Part shown: positions 34,351 to 46,534 of the stretch, one piece after another
How the letters are laid out: every line of letters starts with the position of its first letter
How positions within the stretch are numbered: the stretch's first letter is position 1
Assembly: GCA_028673005.1 (NCBI GenBank)
Contig: CM054118.1
Location: forward strand, 2,625,410 to 2,689,409
DNA length: 64,000 nucleotides
Source: Tanypteryx hageni
Lineage: Eukaryota; Arthropoda; Insecta; Odonata; Petaluridae
Direction: 5' to 3'
Notes under the pieces: generated by a model
Databases searched by the model: none
What the model was told of the DNA's origin: nothing
The model's input: only the letters and a program-made list of their open reading frames with translations
Position numbers and translations under genes: made by a program

Positions 34351-36735
34351 TAAAATATGATTCGTGCTAAATATAATATGTAAATATTTTTCTAAAATCA
34401 CGGTGAAATAATAAAATCAACATTTTCAGTTTATATCTCATTTATTCACGAAGGTTTAAGGACGTCTGAGACAAATGCTTTTTATAAAAGTTATTTTTAT
34501 GTGTTCGGAGAATATTATGCTATTTTAAATCAAAATACCATATTGTTTCCCTTAATAAAGCCATCGTTTTATTGTATAAATTCTTTAAATATGGTGAATT
34601 TTTCCTTGAGAAGATTAACGAATTTGATTAATAGCCCATTCTTATCGAAAAAAGGTTTTATGCTCTCGCATTAATCTTAAAAACTCGCACGCTTCACCCA
34701 CGAGAGATTTCAACCTTAAATTTTCCCCCTCCCCCTCCCCACTTCGATTTACTCGAATTCGATCGCCTTATGACGCGCGCGCAAATAAAAAATAAAATCA
34801 ATATCGTCGATTTTAATAAAATGCGAATTCGAGTTGAATTTTTTTCTTCCGCTTCATAGCCTATGCTTCTTCTCAACCGAACTCTCTCTCTCTCACTCTT
34901 TCTACATCCCGCTCTTTTAGAGAGAAAATTAAAAAAATCCCCATTTGCTCTTCTTTCTTTCATTATTTCTCTTCAACAAAACTTTCAGAAGCTCCCTCCC
35001 TTTTTATACGATATCTTGAAAGGCGAGCGATCTCTTCCTCCACCCTCTGCCCCCGCTATCCCCTTCCCCCGCTATCCCCTTCTCCCCCCCCCGCCCCCAT
35101 CAATCCAGTTGATGAACCGAAACAACATATTGTATTTTATTTGTTAGAACTTAAGTTACATTTAACTTTATTTCTAACAATTTTTATACATATTGTTTTG
35201 TTACGTGTGTTTATCCATCTCATTTACCCTAATTTATACTGCGTGTTAGATCTGAGACACATGATATGTTTTACTTTCACAATACAAAAAGTGAGAGATA
35301 TTTTTCGTTCGCTTCATCTGGAGCATCTGCTGAGTGGCTCGGGAGAATTTTTTTGTGGATCTCGGAAATTTTTTAAATAAGCAGTTGAATATAAGTTCAG
35401 CGAATTTTGGGGTTGGGTGTATTTAACGTGGACGGAAAGATCTCACAGCGCAGCGTTAAATACATACAAAGTGCTGTTTGTTATTGAAGAAGATAAATCA
35501 GATGGTTATGTTATCAACTGAAGAATTACTTGGAAGGGAAACTTTGTGAAAGATACGTTAAAACCTTTGTGACGAAATTGTTTCCTTTGTGCTTCAATGC
35601 TTTTCCTTCGGCCTCACCGTTACTGTGTTATTTATGCCATGTACATTCCTTCAAACTTCATTATGCTTTTATGAGTCGTGATATTCGTTCATAACAAAGT
35701 TCGCTGACATACACTCGATAAATGCTGACGAATATTTCGATGATTTCGAAAGGAGGCTTCATCGTTTATCCACTCTAGAATTATTTCCGTGTAATATCCA
35801 AGTTAGCTGCTAGAAGACCCTGGGGACAGTCCCCAAGGCGATGCCTCCAATACTGCAAAAATATATTTGAAAGATTATAAAAATACATCGTTACGTTTGG
35901 ATAAAGCTACAAGTGTCGTCAGCCTGTAATGAAAGTGTTGCGGATATTTTGAAGTATCTTCCAGATTTTGATATTTTTGGATAATTCAATTTGATTAATT
36001 TTCTCCTTGCCACTTCATAAACTTTTCAGTTAAATATATAATGTATATAATACTATATATATTCTTATTTACTCTTCGTTTATTCTCTCAAAGTTTGACC
36101 TCCATTCCGCTTCACCCCGTCTTGCGTCTTAATTTTCACTCTTCCAATCAAACAAGTTTCTTTTTCTCCTCTCACTCTCTCTCTCATCATCCCCCACTCT
36201 TCTCATTTTCCACTCCAGCACGCCTGAAGTGTCCCCCTTTCATTGGGAATTCCCAAAATTATTTATCCTTTCTCGCTAACCCTCTATTTCTTGATGAGTC
36301 TCAGTGTTTTTTTACCCGAGAGCAGATTTTTCTTTATTTTTCTCTTCGTTCCGATATTTTCTGTTTCGTCATTCGTTAACGTTCCATCGGCACTCTTAGG
36401 AGTTGGAGTCGGTTAATACTTGACTCGAGGGATCTTCAATATTTAATTGCCGTGTTTTTAATCGCATGTACGTCAGTTTTAGAAAGATTACTGTTTCCTC
36501 ACGAATGGATTCCACATAACTATCGAGGACTTTTGGCGAAAATTAATTACACGAGGAAGAAGGGTTTCATTATTTTTTTAACTCTACGCAGTTTGTTTTA
36601 CTAATCATCAAGTAGTTGATATATTTTATGTTTTGCCCCGTTTTAATGGTAAGGAAGAAGAGTAAAAACTTATTTATATTTTCATATCAACATAAAATTA
36701 CCGTAGTTTAATTAACTTCAGTAATCTTCCTCAAC
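34351..36735. other. Gene-free DNA with pyrimidine-rich patches
   Basis: 34720-34740 and 35030-35100 are C-rich and 36150-36220 CT-rich. Short frames here are composition shadows. Nothing else is recognised. Confidence 0.4.
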
Positions 36736-36739
36736 TCGC

Positions 36740-37200
36740 GGAACTTCAAAGGATTAATGTAGCACTGCTTTGTACATAAATGTGTACCTAAGAAAATGAT
36801 TTTGGGATAATTTACTGTATTACATTAAATACATTACATTTACATTTATCAAATATTAAAGTAAATATTTCAAAATAACGGATGAGGCCAAAGTAAACAC
36901 CCACTTCCGTATGACTGATTTTTACCACAAACTAATCAGTTCTTGTGACTTTCATAAAATAGTTAAATATAAAATTTGGTGTGTATCTGATTAATAGTGT
37001 TTGAGTTAGAGCCCCCACAAAAAAGCTATCGCACAGCATCGAGAAAATGGTCAAAACATGTTCAGGGGACCTCAAAACGTGGTTCCGTTGAAATCTCGAA
37101 GTGTATTTGTTTCATGAAAACAATACTTTCCCGTATACTACGTATGGAGAAAGTAATAGCAAATTTAGGATGTTCTTTATTGAATTTTTTGTGGATTATT
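36740..37200 (-). repeat. Dispersed non-coding repeat E, copy 3
   Basis: On the minus strand: ACTTTCTCCATACGTAGTATACGGGAAAGTATTG, CGAGATTTCAACGGAAC, TTTTGAGGTCCCCTGAACATG, TTTGACCATTTTCTCGATG, then CCGTTATTTTGAAATATTTACTTTAATATTTGATAAATG. It matches copy 1 (11640-12065) along nearly its full length. Confidence 0.75.
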
Positions 37201-37890
37201 TAAGTTTACATATGAACGTGAAAAGTAAATTACAGCTTTGTTTGGGGTCTAACACATCATGGCCATTTTTGTTCTTCGCATAATCCATAAATACCTTACG
37301 GCATATTTTAGTTTTTCCTGTGTTCATAAATAGGTGAGCATTTCAGCATAAAATATGAAGTGGCTTCCATAAGCTAAATTATTTCGAGAAACAAAATATT
37401 TGGAAAATCCAAAAGTACACCGCAGTTTTAAAAATGAAGTCTCGAAGTTGATATTTGGTTAAAACATAATAATGGAGTTCACTTACAGGCCGGAGCCCAT
37501 TCGATAAAGATGGCAGATACTTTTTAATTTTATTGTGGCTATCTGATTCACAAATTTAACTAGCACAGAAAAGCATGGGATATACGTATACTACTCCTGG
37601 AAACGAAATCCAATTTTTTAAACTCGCGAAGAGATTACACTAACGCTAACACGTCGTCTCTTTAAAGTAATTTTTTAAAGTTTGCTTTAGCTCGCAATAA
37701 AATGTAAAATAATCAGGCACGGGTTAAATAAAGGGCGGTTATAGGCCATAGCATGCATCATGATGGAAGTTTTGGTTGCGGGGAGAAAAGGGGAAAGGTG
37801 GAATGGGGAGCGGACAGCGGAGGATGAAGAACAACGGCACCTGTCGGCTGTAACGCGTGAAGCGTATGGGAGAAGAAGGGTGGAGAAAGC
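37201..37890. other. Gene-free DNA
   Basis: AT-rich, nothing recognised. Confidence 0.4.
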
Positions 37891-37894
37891 GGTT

Positions 37895-39010
37895 CTCTCC
37901 CTCACTCTCACTTATCCTTTCTCTCTGTCTCTCATCTCCCGACCCTATCTCGTGTGTGTGTGTACACAAACGCGCACACTCACACTCTCATTCCTACCTA
38001 CCTTTTTCCACACTCTCTCTCTATCCTCCCCTTTAGCGCCGTGAGCGCGAACGCACGTCTATTCGTGTTATGCCTTTGGGTGTTGCTAGCCGTTTATTCC
38101 CGCGGCGCATGTGTTGCCTTATCCTGGTTAGAAGAGCGGCTGTGTAGAACATTGCGTTGCTTTCGGACTGCAACGTTTTGGGACGGGGATGGTGAGGGGT
38201 GGGGGTAGGCGTATGGAGGTGAGGAGGAGGTGGAGTGGGAGAGAAGTGGAGGGTGTGAGGGCACAGGTGGCACACGCCTGTCTGGTTGTGTATTTGATGC
38301 CGACGGAGGGAGAGAGAGATAAGAGGGAAGAGTTGAACCGGTCTAGGGAGATGGAGGGGAGAGAGGAGAGGAGAGGAGGGTGAGGTGAGGAAGGTAGAGA
38401 GAAAGAGAGAGAGAGAGAGGGAGGGAGAGGAAGTAGACTGGAGAATATTGGAGGAAGAGCGTGAGAGGCCTGATAATCGTAGCAGGGAGGGAGTTGAAAA
38501 GTGGAGAAGAAAGGAGATAGAGGAAATGAGGGGGAGAAAGATGATAGAGATAATAGAGAAAAAGAGGTTAAGATGGAAGAATGAAAGAGAGCGAGGGAGA
38601 GAGAGAGGGAGGGAGAGATAAAGGGAAGGAGGGAGAGAGGGAGGATGAGAATGTAAGGAAGAGATAGGGAGGGAGGGAGGAAGAGGGAGCGAGAATGAGG
38701 AGGAAAGAAGGGTGAAATAGGCAAGGAGTGAGATGGGGAAAGAGAGGAAAAAACGGGTTAATAAGGGAAGGGTAGAAGCGGGTGATACGGCGATGCACGT
38801 AGGGAGAGATGGTGGGAGGTTGGAAGGAGCAGCGAGGGAAAAAGATGATGGAGGTGGATTGGAATGATGGAGGTGGATAAGAAGTAAGAAATGATGGGAG
38901 AGAGAAAGAGGAGGTGAGATGAGGAAGGTGGAATGGAAGAACATGAGAGAGGCAAGTTGGCGTGTGGTAGTGGGAGAAATGGAAAAGGGTTATAGAAAGA
39001 TGAAAACATA
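37895..39010. repeat. Pyrimidine tract followed by long purine tract
   Basis: 37895-38035 is CT-rich with a GTGTGTGT/CACACA patch. 38041-38190 is CpG-rich mixed sequence. 38190-38960 is almost pure G and A on the plus strand (GGGAGAG, GAGAGAGA). The 303-codon minus-strand frame 38033-38944 is Ser/Leu/Pro repeats and not a protein. Confidence 0.8.
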
Positions 39011-39913
39011 GAACGTGGAAAAGAGAGAGAGTTATAGGAGTCTCATGGAAGAGCCCCAGGCATATATTTCAAGGGAAAAGGATATGCATAGTATGAGAGA
39101 CGAAAAAAGTTACAGCCTGACGTACTAAACGGAGTTGCCCGAGTCGAAATGTGTATCAGATAGAAATTTGAGAAGTTTATATGACAAACCATGCCATGCA
39201 AAAAAATGCTACGCAACGCCACGTCATACCGAATCGTCTATATGCATGCATGTCTTCCATCTTGTTGCCAGATGGCTGTAACAAACAGTCTGCCCTACTT
39301 TGGCGCGTTATCTCCCGAACTCGTTCTTTTTTTCAATTGAACGCTATTCTTGTGTGGCATCTGATATGGTGACTTTCATAATAACCGTGAAAAAATCCTT
39401 AATTGAAAAATATATTTTCGAATCTATAACGTTATGGATCCTCCGAAAATATATATTTATAGAAATCATACTTTCCCTTGCATAGTTATTATCCATGTAA
39501 TTGCATAGATTCGCGCATAGTACGTTTTTAAATATGCGGACTGCAAAAGATCAATACATAAATATGAGGCAGCATAAACCGTTATTTCTCAAGATTATTA
39601 ATGTTTAAGTTTAAACATTTTCATGTTGCGAATCTTTTCACTAAACACACTCTCCTCATCGGTTAGAGTTGCGGAAATAGTTTAAAAAGGCAAAATCGCG
39701 AGACCCAAAATCAGTTTTGTGAAGTAGAGACGGTAGATAATTACAGATGGCAGGGGAATGCCTAATTCCAAACGATTTTTATTGGTAAAATTCATTTTTC
39801 GTTCGCTTGATGATGACGCTGCGTGTGGAAGTCATATGGCATGAGTATGCCATTTAGTGGCATTTTGTAACCTATCGTCACTAATTTTTGTTCATTAAAT
39901 TTACTAAATAAAT
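39011..39913. other. Gene-free DNA
   Basis: Nothing recognised. Confidence 0.4.
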
Positions 39914-40289
39914 CAAATAAAAAATAAATTTTTTAAATCAAAAACTTTTATAAAGCGCACGAAAAGTGTACAAATAAAGATATGATAATTTTGTTATTAA
40001 TAACGGCTATAAAACGCACTCAATGGAAAAAAATTTAACTATTGAATTAACAGATATATTGAATATATAAAAGTTATGTTGCAATTCTTATAATTAGTTC
40101 AGATGTCTTAAAGAATGCAACATAACTTTTATATATTCAATATCTCTATTAATTCAACCATTTAAATAATTTATTTTTCATTCAGTGCGTTTTATATAAG
40201 TTATTATTTAGAAAATCATTATATTATTATTTCTACATTTTTTGTGCGCTTTATAAAACTTATTGACTTAAAAAATTTCTTTTTATTTG
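39914..40289. repeat. Hairpin element (~376 bp), MITE-like
   Basis: The two halves are reverse complements around a centre near 40101. The outer arms are CAAATAAAAAATAAATTTTTTAA...AAAGCGCAC and GTGCGCTTTATAAAAC...TTTTTATTTG; ACGGCTATAAAACGCACT pairs with AGTGCGTTTTATATAAG. The inner arms GATATATTGAATATATAAAAG and AAAGAATGCAACATAAC meet at a loop of about 20 nt. Arms are about 175-180 bp. No coding capacity and no clear TSD. Confidence 0.85.
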
Positions 40290-40900
40290 TTTTCTTCTTC
40301 TTTTTAGTCTTAATGTGAAATATATGAATATGTTTATATGTTCTTCAAAAATTCACTTTATTAACTAACCACGAAGATACCCGTTGAAATTATACAGAAG
40401 TGGTTTTAATTAAAATTTCGTTGATAGATTGCCCAAGTGAATGGTACCCAATTACACGAAACCGACAACAACGAAATCACTAATAATGCGTCAATTTCTC
40501 GCGTTAAAAACTGATCTGTTGATCGATTCGATGCGTATTCTGAAATCGATGGCAGGAAAGAGAACTTTCGTTCTTTTAGTCGTTCGTTGTTTCAAGTCTC
40601 GAACTCCTACGATGATTCTAAGTAATTATACTATGCGAATGATTAATGCTATATCTGATGTCTTCTTTCCAGTATATAACGAGCCATTCACCTTTCCTTC
40701 CTTCTCTCTTTCTCTCGTATTAAAAGCATCCAAAGCACGCTTTCACCTATAAGAAATTTAAAAATACATTTTTAGAAAGCCTTGCACTGAATCCCATGCT
40801 TATCTTATGGGGTATTGAAACTGGGGTTAAAAACACCCCATAAATATATATATTAGAAATTTTCGATATTTCTGATTGGTTGTGACTAAAGACCTATAAT
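40290..40900. other. Gene-free DNA
   Basis: A 103-codon frame (40441-40752) has no recognisable motif. Nothing else seen. Confidence 0.35.
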
Positions 40901-40904
40901 CGTG

Positions 40905-41215
40905 TCAAATTTTAATTCTGTATCTCATCTGAAATGCCTAAACATTAGTATCCTCCTGATATCATTATATATAGACGTTCCTTACAGAGGAGAATATAAC
41001 ATACGAGTAGAAGGTGCTTGCATACTGCAAGTATTTCATCTCGCCTTCAAAAAACATTCATTTTTCAGAGAGATATTTCATCATGAGAAATATTTTTTTA
41101 ATTCTAAAGATTTCACCTCCGGAGCGATTTTCGTTTTTCCCTTATGTAAAAATAATAGATTATAACAATCCTCAAAGTTTGCAATTTTAAGAATTTTATA
41201 CTTTCTCCATTAAGA
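40905..41215 (+). repeat. Family F repeat, forward unit truncated by PLE 2
   Basis: The end of one unit (CTCATCTGAAATGCCTAAACATTAGTATCCTCC), the spacer (GACGTTCCTTACAGAGGAG) and the first ~225 bp of the next forward unit (from CGAGTAGAAGGTGCTTGCA) to TACTTTCTCCATTA. The sequence then switches abruptly to Penelope DNA. Confidence 0.85.
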
Positions 41216-41269
41216 AGAAAGATATGGTGCTTTCCCGGCGTATTTGATGGGTGAAGCTTTCTCGGGTGG

Positions 41270-41342
41270 CGAGCCGGGTCGTATCGACGATCTCTGCCGA
41301 CGTTTCGACGACTAACTCTGTCGTCATCATCAGGGAACCTAA
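41270..41342 (-). ncRNA. Hammerhead-ribozyme-like motif of PLE 2
   Basis: On the minus strand: CTGATGA (41333-41327), a 6-bp helix II of GACGAC with GTCGTC around AGAGTTA, GAAA (41306-41303), then a helix III ACG/CGT enclosing TCGGCAGAGAT, and C as the cleavage-site base (41286). All hammerhead core bases are present. Helix I pairs only weakly as read here. Such ribozymes are known from Penelope-like elements, normally in their terminal repeats. Confidence 0.7.
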
Positions 41343-41514
41343 GTGCCGTGACCTATGGTTCATACACTCCCCTGGTATATATAATTTCTGAGTTGCCTTT
41401 CCATGGTGGCTTTACTCAACGTCGTAATGTAAATTAAAAAAGGGGGTTGTACAGGCACCTCACCCGTGTTTTAAAACATGCTAGTCACTGATAAAAATGA
41501 GAAATCAAATCATT

Positions 41515-41855
41515 TCATTTCCGCCGCTTTTTAGGAGGAACCCAATCCTCTTCACCTGTGGATGCCAATGCCCTTTTGTACTTATCCCAGACCGACACTT
41601 TGTTTATCGCGAGATCGCGGACAACGTCATTTGTTTTGTTTTCTAACGTTGCCTTGTATGTAATGGCCAAATTCTTGGCCTCTTCCCTAATCGGTGTTAT
41701 TTTAAACATTTCGTGGTAGTCTATATCCCGACCCCTGTCCTGCTTATGCGCTTTGAAACTTTTCTCTCCGCGATCTCTAGTATTTTCCAAGACTTCTGCA
41801 TAATAAGTCCGGTCCATATTGGTGCCGCGTACCTAAGTGTCGGTCTGATTGTTGT

Positions 41856-41891
<36 letters not shown>

Positions 41892-44207
41892 ATTCCCTGG
41901 ACACGTCAGTTGAATTAAAAATTTGAAAGCGTCTGGCTCTTTTCCCTGCTGCTGTTAAATTGATTCTTTTAACATGGTCGCCAAAACGTAGTTTCTTGTC
42001 CATAGTTACACCGAAATATTTAATGTTTTTCAACCAGGGAATTTCAACACTTTCAATTGATAATTTCCTCGGCGTTTTGGCATCCTTTTTGTCGAAGAGG
42101 ATTGCTTTTGTCTTTTGAGGGTTTATCTCGATTCTCCACTGTTTATAGTATTTGATGAGTTTGTCTGTTAGTTTCTTTGCATATCGGAAGCTTCGTGTTA
42201 CTATGGCGCAATCGTCCGCGTAGGGAGCGATGGTGGAGTTCCAGTCCCCCTCAGTCGTCGGAATATCGCCCGTATATATCGTGAACAGTAAAGGTCCTGA
42301 GACACTCCCTTGTGGGACATCAGCTGCTGTATTTTTCGTTGTACTTACGGCACCATTCTATTTTACTGTGAATGGCCTGTCACTAATGTAAGATTTAACT
42401 AATTTAACCTGCCACAAGGTAAATCATGCTGTCAGAAGTTTCTGCAGTAGACCTAGGTTCCATACTTTGTCGAATGCTTTGCTTATATCAAAAGCTACTC
42501 CAACAGAAACGTTGTTCCTGTTGAAGGCGTCAGTAATAAAATCAACAACTCTGCAGCTGGTGCGTTGTGGAGGGTCCTGTTTTAAACCCGAATTGATTCT
42601 GGGGGATCACACCATGCCCTTCCGCATGTGTCAGTATGTGAGGATATATTATTTTTTCACACACCTTTCCCTGGCAGTAGAGGAGGGATATGATTCTAAA
42701 GTCAGTGGCTTTCAGTACCCTCCTTCCTACCTTGGGAATACATATGTCTGCGTGCTTCCGGCCGGTCGGATAATGCCCTATTCTTACCATAGCGTTGAGA
42801 ATCGAGATAATGTGCTCCCCCGGAGAGATTGGCAGTCGTTTTATCAGTTCATATGGGATTTCATCCTTCCCTGTTGCTTTGCCTTTCGGTAATCTTTTAA
42901 TTACTTCTGCCAATTCTCTGATGGGGAACATCGGAGTGGCTTGCTCCTCATCATGTCGTTCCCTTAGCATGGACTCTATTTCTTCCATTTTAATGTCTGG
43001 CGTATATTCCGTCATTGCATTGGACGTGAAAAGCTGCTCTAAATGAGCCGCTAGATATTCAGCTTTGTCTGCAGGCGTGGTGAATTTTCCTCCTGGACTT
43101 TCCACCGTGGGGTCACTCCTGGCATAATTGGTTAAGGAACGCACATATTTCCAAATTGTGTTGTTTTTTACGCTAAGGTCTGCCATTCGGATCGACCATC
43201 TATATTTTCTTAGGCGCCTCAGCTGATCTATAATTTCTCTGTTGAATTCCCGGAGATCCCTTTTCTGGTCAGCAGTGCCGAGGCGGTAGTATCACCTCCT
43301 AACACTGTTTCTTCTTTTAATGAGTTCTTTAATTTCATCAGGGATCTCCAGGCTCTCTTTGGCTTTAGTTGCCCTGCGCGGGATTGCGTCTTCCGCTGCG
43401 TTCTTTATGGTGTTCCCCAACAATTCTGCAGCCTCTTCTATTCCCTCCTCGGTGGTTATCATGGGCACCTCACTTGGTAGTGACTCCGTAAGTTTCTTTC
43501 TAAATTTAGCCTAGTCCGAAAGTCCGTAGCACATGCGGCGGCTGTCCTGTTGATAAAACATTACCTGTGTCCCGATCCTCAGAGTTACCGGGTAGTGGTC
43601 GCTGGTAAGTTCCGGGACCGTTTTGGACACTATCCGTCGATTAAAATTCTTGACCAGGGCAAAGTCAAGGATACTTCCTGTATTCCTTGGTCCTGGTCGC
43701 GTCGTTGTTAGTGGAGCCACTATCCTAATTTGGTTGTCTCGTGCCCATGTTCTTATTAAGTTTCCACGCCTGCTGTCTCTACTGCAGTTCCACGCCCAAT
43801 GCGTCACGTTGAAATCGTCTGCAATTATAATTCCGTCGTCCATGATAAGGAGCCCGTTTAGGTCTTGCATGCACAGTACTTTTTGCGGTGGTATGTATAT
43901 GCTTATTATTTTGACTTTACCCATTTTGGTATCAGCTCTAATTCCCACTGCCTCTACTGGGCCAGAGCTCCTGTCGTCTATTGGTGTGCATGAAATTCCA
44001 TCACAGGCGAAGATCGCCACTCCACCCCCTCGGGTATTGCTTTTTCGGTCCCTCCTGAATACCTTGTAACCAGGTACAGCCCAATCTTCGTTTGGTAACA
44101 GGTGCGTCTCTTGTATTAGAATGATTTTAACTGAGTGTTTTCTAAGGAACTCAATGGTTCCGGCGTTTTACTTCTTACGGCCCCATTAGCATGCCAATGG
44201 GCCATGA
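41515..44207 (-). pseudogene. LINE ORF2 (endonuclease and RT), Jockey-type
   Basis: Minus strand, broken. It begins MAHWHANGAV at 44207 directly behind ORF1. Endonuclease: QETHLLPNEDWAVPGY, GGGVAIFACDGI, IIADDFNVTHWAW, and TVPELTSDHYPVTLRIG (SDHYP). RT: LPKGKATGKDEIPYELIK, NQFGFKTGPSTTHQL, DISKAFDKVW, DVPQGSVSGPLLFTIY, and IAPYADDCAIVTRS (YADD intact, about 42230). C-terminal part: NPQKTKAILF, LKNIKYFGVTMDKKLRFGDHV, a (TA)n/(GT)n microsatellite at 41855-41890 where coding sequence is lost, then a tail ending WVPPKKRRK. Stops near 42425 and 42355 and frameshifts near 43510 and 44110 inactivate it. Confidence 0.92.
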
Positions 44208-44230
44208 TGATCGTAGTGGTTTTTATGACC

Positions 44231-45602
44231 CTAGCGTCCATTTCCGTTTTGCGCGGTTATGACGGCCTCTAGGGTCTGTATAAGGGTCATCATGGCCGTC
44301 ATTTGCTGTTGGATGGTAGCAGTGAATTGGGCCATAGTCGTTACTAGGGTTTTGATATCCGAGTCATTGTTTAAGCAATTATCTTCCCTTTTGGGCTGTT
44401 CCTTGGTCTCCTTTTTGGGTAGTGGCGGAAATTCCTTTACCTCGATCCCTTTATCCGTCTTTTCTGGGAGGGTCCAGACTGATGGCGGTGGTGGGGGAAC
44501 CCGGGTCTGTTTGTGCGTTTTGTCTGTTTTATTTTCCTTCGTTTTTAACGCTTCCTCGTGCTTCATGTAGACTGGGCACCTACGGGAGAAGGAGGCATGC
44601 TCCCCGCCACAGTTACAACATTTGGCCTTTGTCTTAGTTTTATCGTTAGGGCAGTTTTTGCCTTCGTGGGCCCCAGCGCACTTATAGCATCTGGGAGTTT
44701 CTGTGCAGTTCTGGGACCCGTGTCCATATCTGTTGCACCTAAAGCACATCTGCGGCCTTTGGTACTTATAAGATTCATGTATTACTCTATGGCTGCATAT
44801 TTTATTTATGCCGGCCATAGAGGTGATTTTAAAATTCTCATTTTTCTCTAGGGTCGCAACATAGAGATCCTTCCTCGTAGGTGCCGGTACTCTTACAGCA
44901 ACGCACGGAACACCTAGCTCGTTGAGCTCTTCTTTAATGAACCCGAGGTCCATCCCCTCATCTAGACCTTTTACCAAATACCCGACGGTAGTGTTTGTTT
45001 TTCCCGCCCAGGTATGGATCTGGGCGCCAGCCTCCATTAAATACTGTTTGACATTATTATATTCATCCATGGTAGTCAGCTGTAGCCTTGACCCGTCCGT
45101 AGTCTTAGAGATCGTAAAATCGTTGTTTCCAGTTTTCTGTCTTATAGTCTTCACGAATGCTGCGTTATTGATTATTTCATAAATAACAATTGCCGGAGGT
45201 CTCTTTTCCTGGTTGTTTTCTCTTTGGGATGTCTCCCGGAACGTCAATTAACGGATCAAATCTATTTATGGTTTCGGTTTCTGTGGGCTTGAAGACCAAC
45301 GGCTAGTATCTTTTTCTTTTCTTGGCCCTCGCCACCGTTGTGAAGATGGCTGCGTCGTCATTATTAAGATCGGAGACGGGTTCGGGGTCTACCTCGCTGA
45401 CATTTGCTGGCGCCGCGTCATTTTGATTTTTTTGTTCCTTCGTCTGGACTCCTTCAGATTCTCTTTGGAAGAGAACTGATCGTATATTCGACGGGATCGG
45501 TATTCTCCCCGGTTTTATCGAGGTGCCTGCTTCGCTCGTTTGAGCTTCGTCCATTTTAGGGGGCGGTGAGCGGATCATTCTGGGGGTGTTCGATTCTACC
45601 AC
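44231..45602 (-). pseudogene. LINE ORF1 (Gag-like, CCHC zinc knuckles)
   Basis: Minus strand. An N-terminal part (45602-45303) is rich in Pro, Ser and charged residues. After stops and a frameshift near 45240 the 338-codon frame reads IVIYEIINNAAFVKTIRQK, NVKQYLMEAGAQIHTWAGK, FIKEELNELGVPCVAVRVP, and then three CCHC-type knuckles: CFRCNRYGHGSQNC, CYKCAGAHEGKNC and CCNCGGEHASFSRRC. A Pro-rich linker and a Gln/Met-rich C-terminus follow. This is the usual layout of Jockey-clade ORF1, an RNA-binding protein that packages the element's RNA. Confidence 0.9.
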
Positions 45603-45844
45603 CTACCAAGATAGTGAAGGTCGAGCGGGTGAGAAGGTGGGACAAGTTAGCCACTTCCCGCGGAAGAAGTGTGGCCGACCGTGCAGGGATTGACCCGCTC
45701 GCTGCAAGGCGTGCTGCCAACTCACGAATGGTACTTGGCCGTGTCCCGGAAAACCCTAGGGAGTCCCGCAGCGACTTACGTACTTCCCTCCATGAGGGGG
45801 TTTTCCCCCACCAGGCAGACGGACTCCCACGTTAGTAGCTAAAA

Positions 45845-46033
45845 TGAGTAATAAAAGAATGATCCGCGACGCGGAGTGTATGAACCGTATCTGATTCACT
45901 ATTGGTTCGCGAGTCATCCAATGCGGAGATCAGAATCCCGAATGTTAAATAGACTAGGCGCGCTAGTCACCCGCATCAATCCTCAATGAGTGTGGTGACC
46001 GTATTTTGGGGGGTTTATATACCTGCTGGTGTG
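45845..46033 (-). other. PLE 2 sequence between nuclease stop and LINE
   Basis: Non-coding Penelope DNA directly after the nuclease stop. It reads CACACCAGCAGGTATATAAACCCCCC and on to the LINE 5' UTR. No separate gene. Confidence 0.5.
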
Positions 46034-46500
46034 TCAGGTGCCTGCACCTGATTTGCTGGATTGGTTCGTCCAATGAGCGTCACGCTCTTTGGCCAAGGAC
46101 GAGATGACCGGCTTCCAAGCATTGCTCAGGACGAAGCCTGTGTCTCTGTTGATGGTGCTGTTGTGTAAGCTAATTTTGATAGCCTCCTTGACTATGCGAT
46201 CCCAAAAACCGTGGGTTCTCGAAATTAATTTGGTGTCTGTGAAATTGATGTGGTGTCCCTGGGTGAGGCTGTGCTCGGCCACAGCGGATTTGTCCGGATA
46301 GAGAAGTCTTATGCACCGGGTATGTTCTTTGATACGGATCTCGATGGTGCGTCCCGTTTGCCCAATGTATGTTTTGCCACATTTACAAGGTATCCTATAA
46401 ACTCCCGGAGTTTTCAGGCCTAGGTCATCTTTGATGGGGAGTAGAAAACTCCCGAGTTTTCTCGGTGGCTTATGGATGGTTTTGATGCCGTACTTGGACA
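46034..46500 (-). pseudogene. PLE 2 GIY-YIG endonuclease domain
   Basis: Minus strand, a frame shifted from the RT: GVYRIPCKCGKTYIGQTGR (the GIY and YIG strands, about 46410-46345), IEIRIKEHTR, AVAEHSLTQGHHINF, and FWDRIVKEAIKISLH (with the catalytic-type Glu), ending SKSGAGT and stop. It follows the RT as in all Penelope ORFs that carry this nuclease. Confidence 0.92.
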
Positions 46501-46534
46501 GAATCCGTGAAATTCTGCCGGAAATCTTCGATGT

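Larger units (their letters stand above)
41400..45840 (-). mobile_element. Jockey-type LINE, near full length, nested in PLE 2
   Basis: Minus strand: a GC-rich 5' UTR (45840-45603), ORF1 with zinc knuckles (45602-44231), ORF2 with endonuclease and RT (44207-41515), then a short 3' region. Both ORFs carry stops and frameshifts. GC content is higher than in the surroundings. The exact 3' end is not certain. Confidence 0.85.

Noticed and set aside
34863..35147. Short plus-strand ORFs near 35 kb
   Set aside because: They arise from CT-rich and C-rich low-complexity DNA.
38033..38944. 303-codon minus-strand ORF
   Set aside because: It is the complement of a purine tract; other frames are open too and no motif is present.
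40441..40752. 103-codon plus-strand ORF
   Set aside because: No recognisable domain and no supporting features around it.
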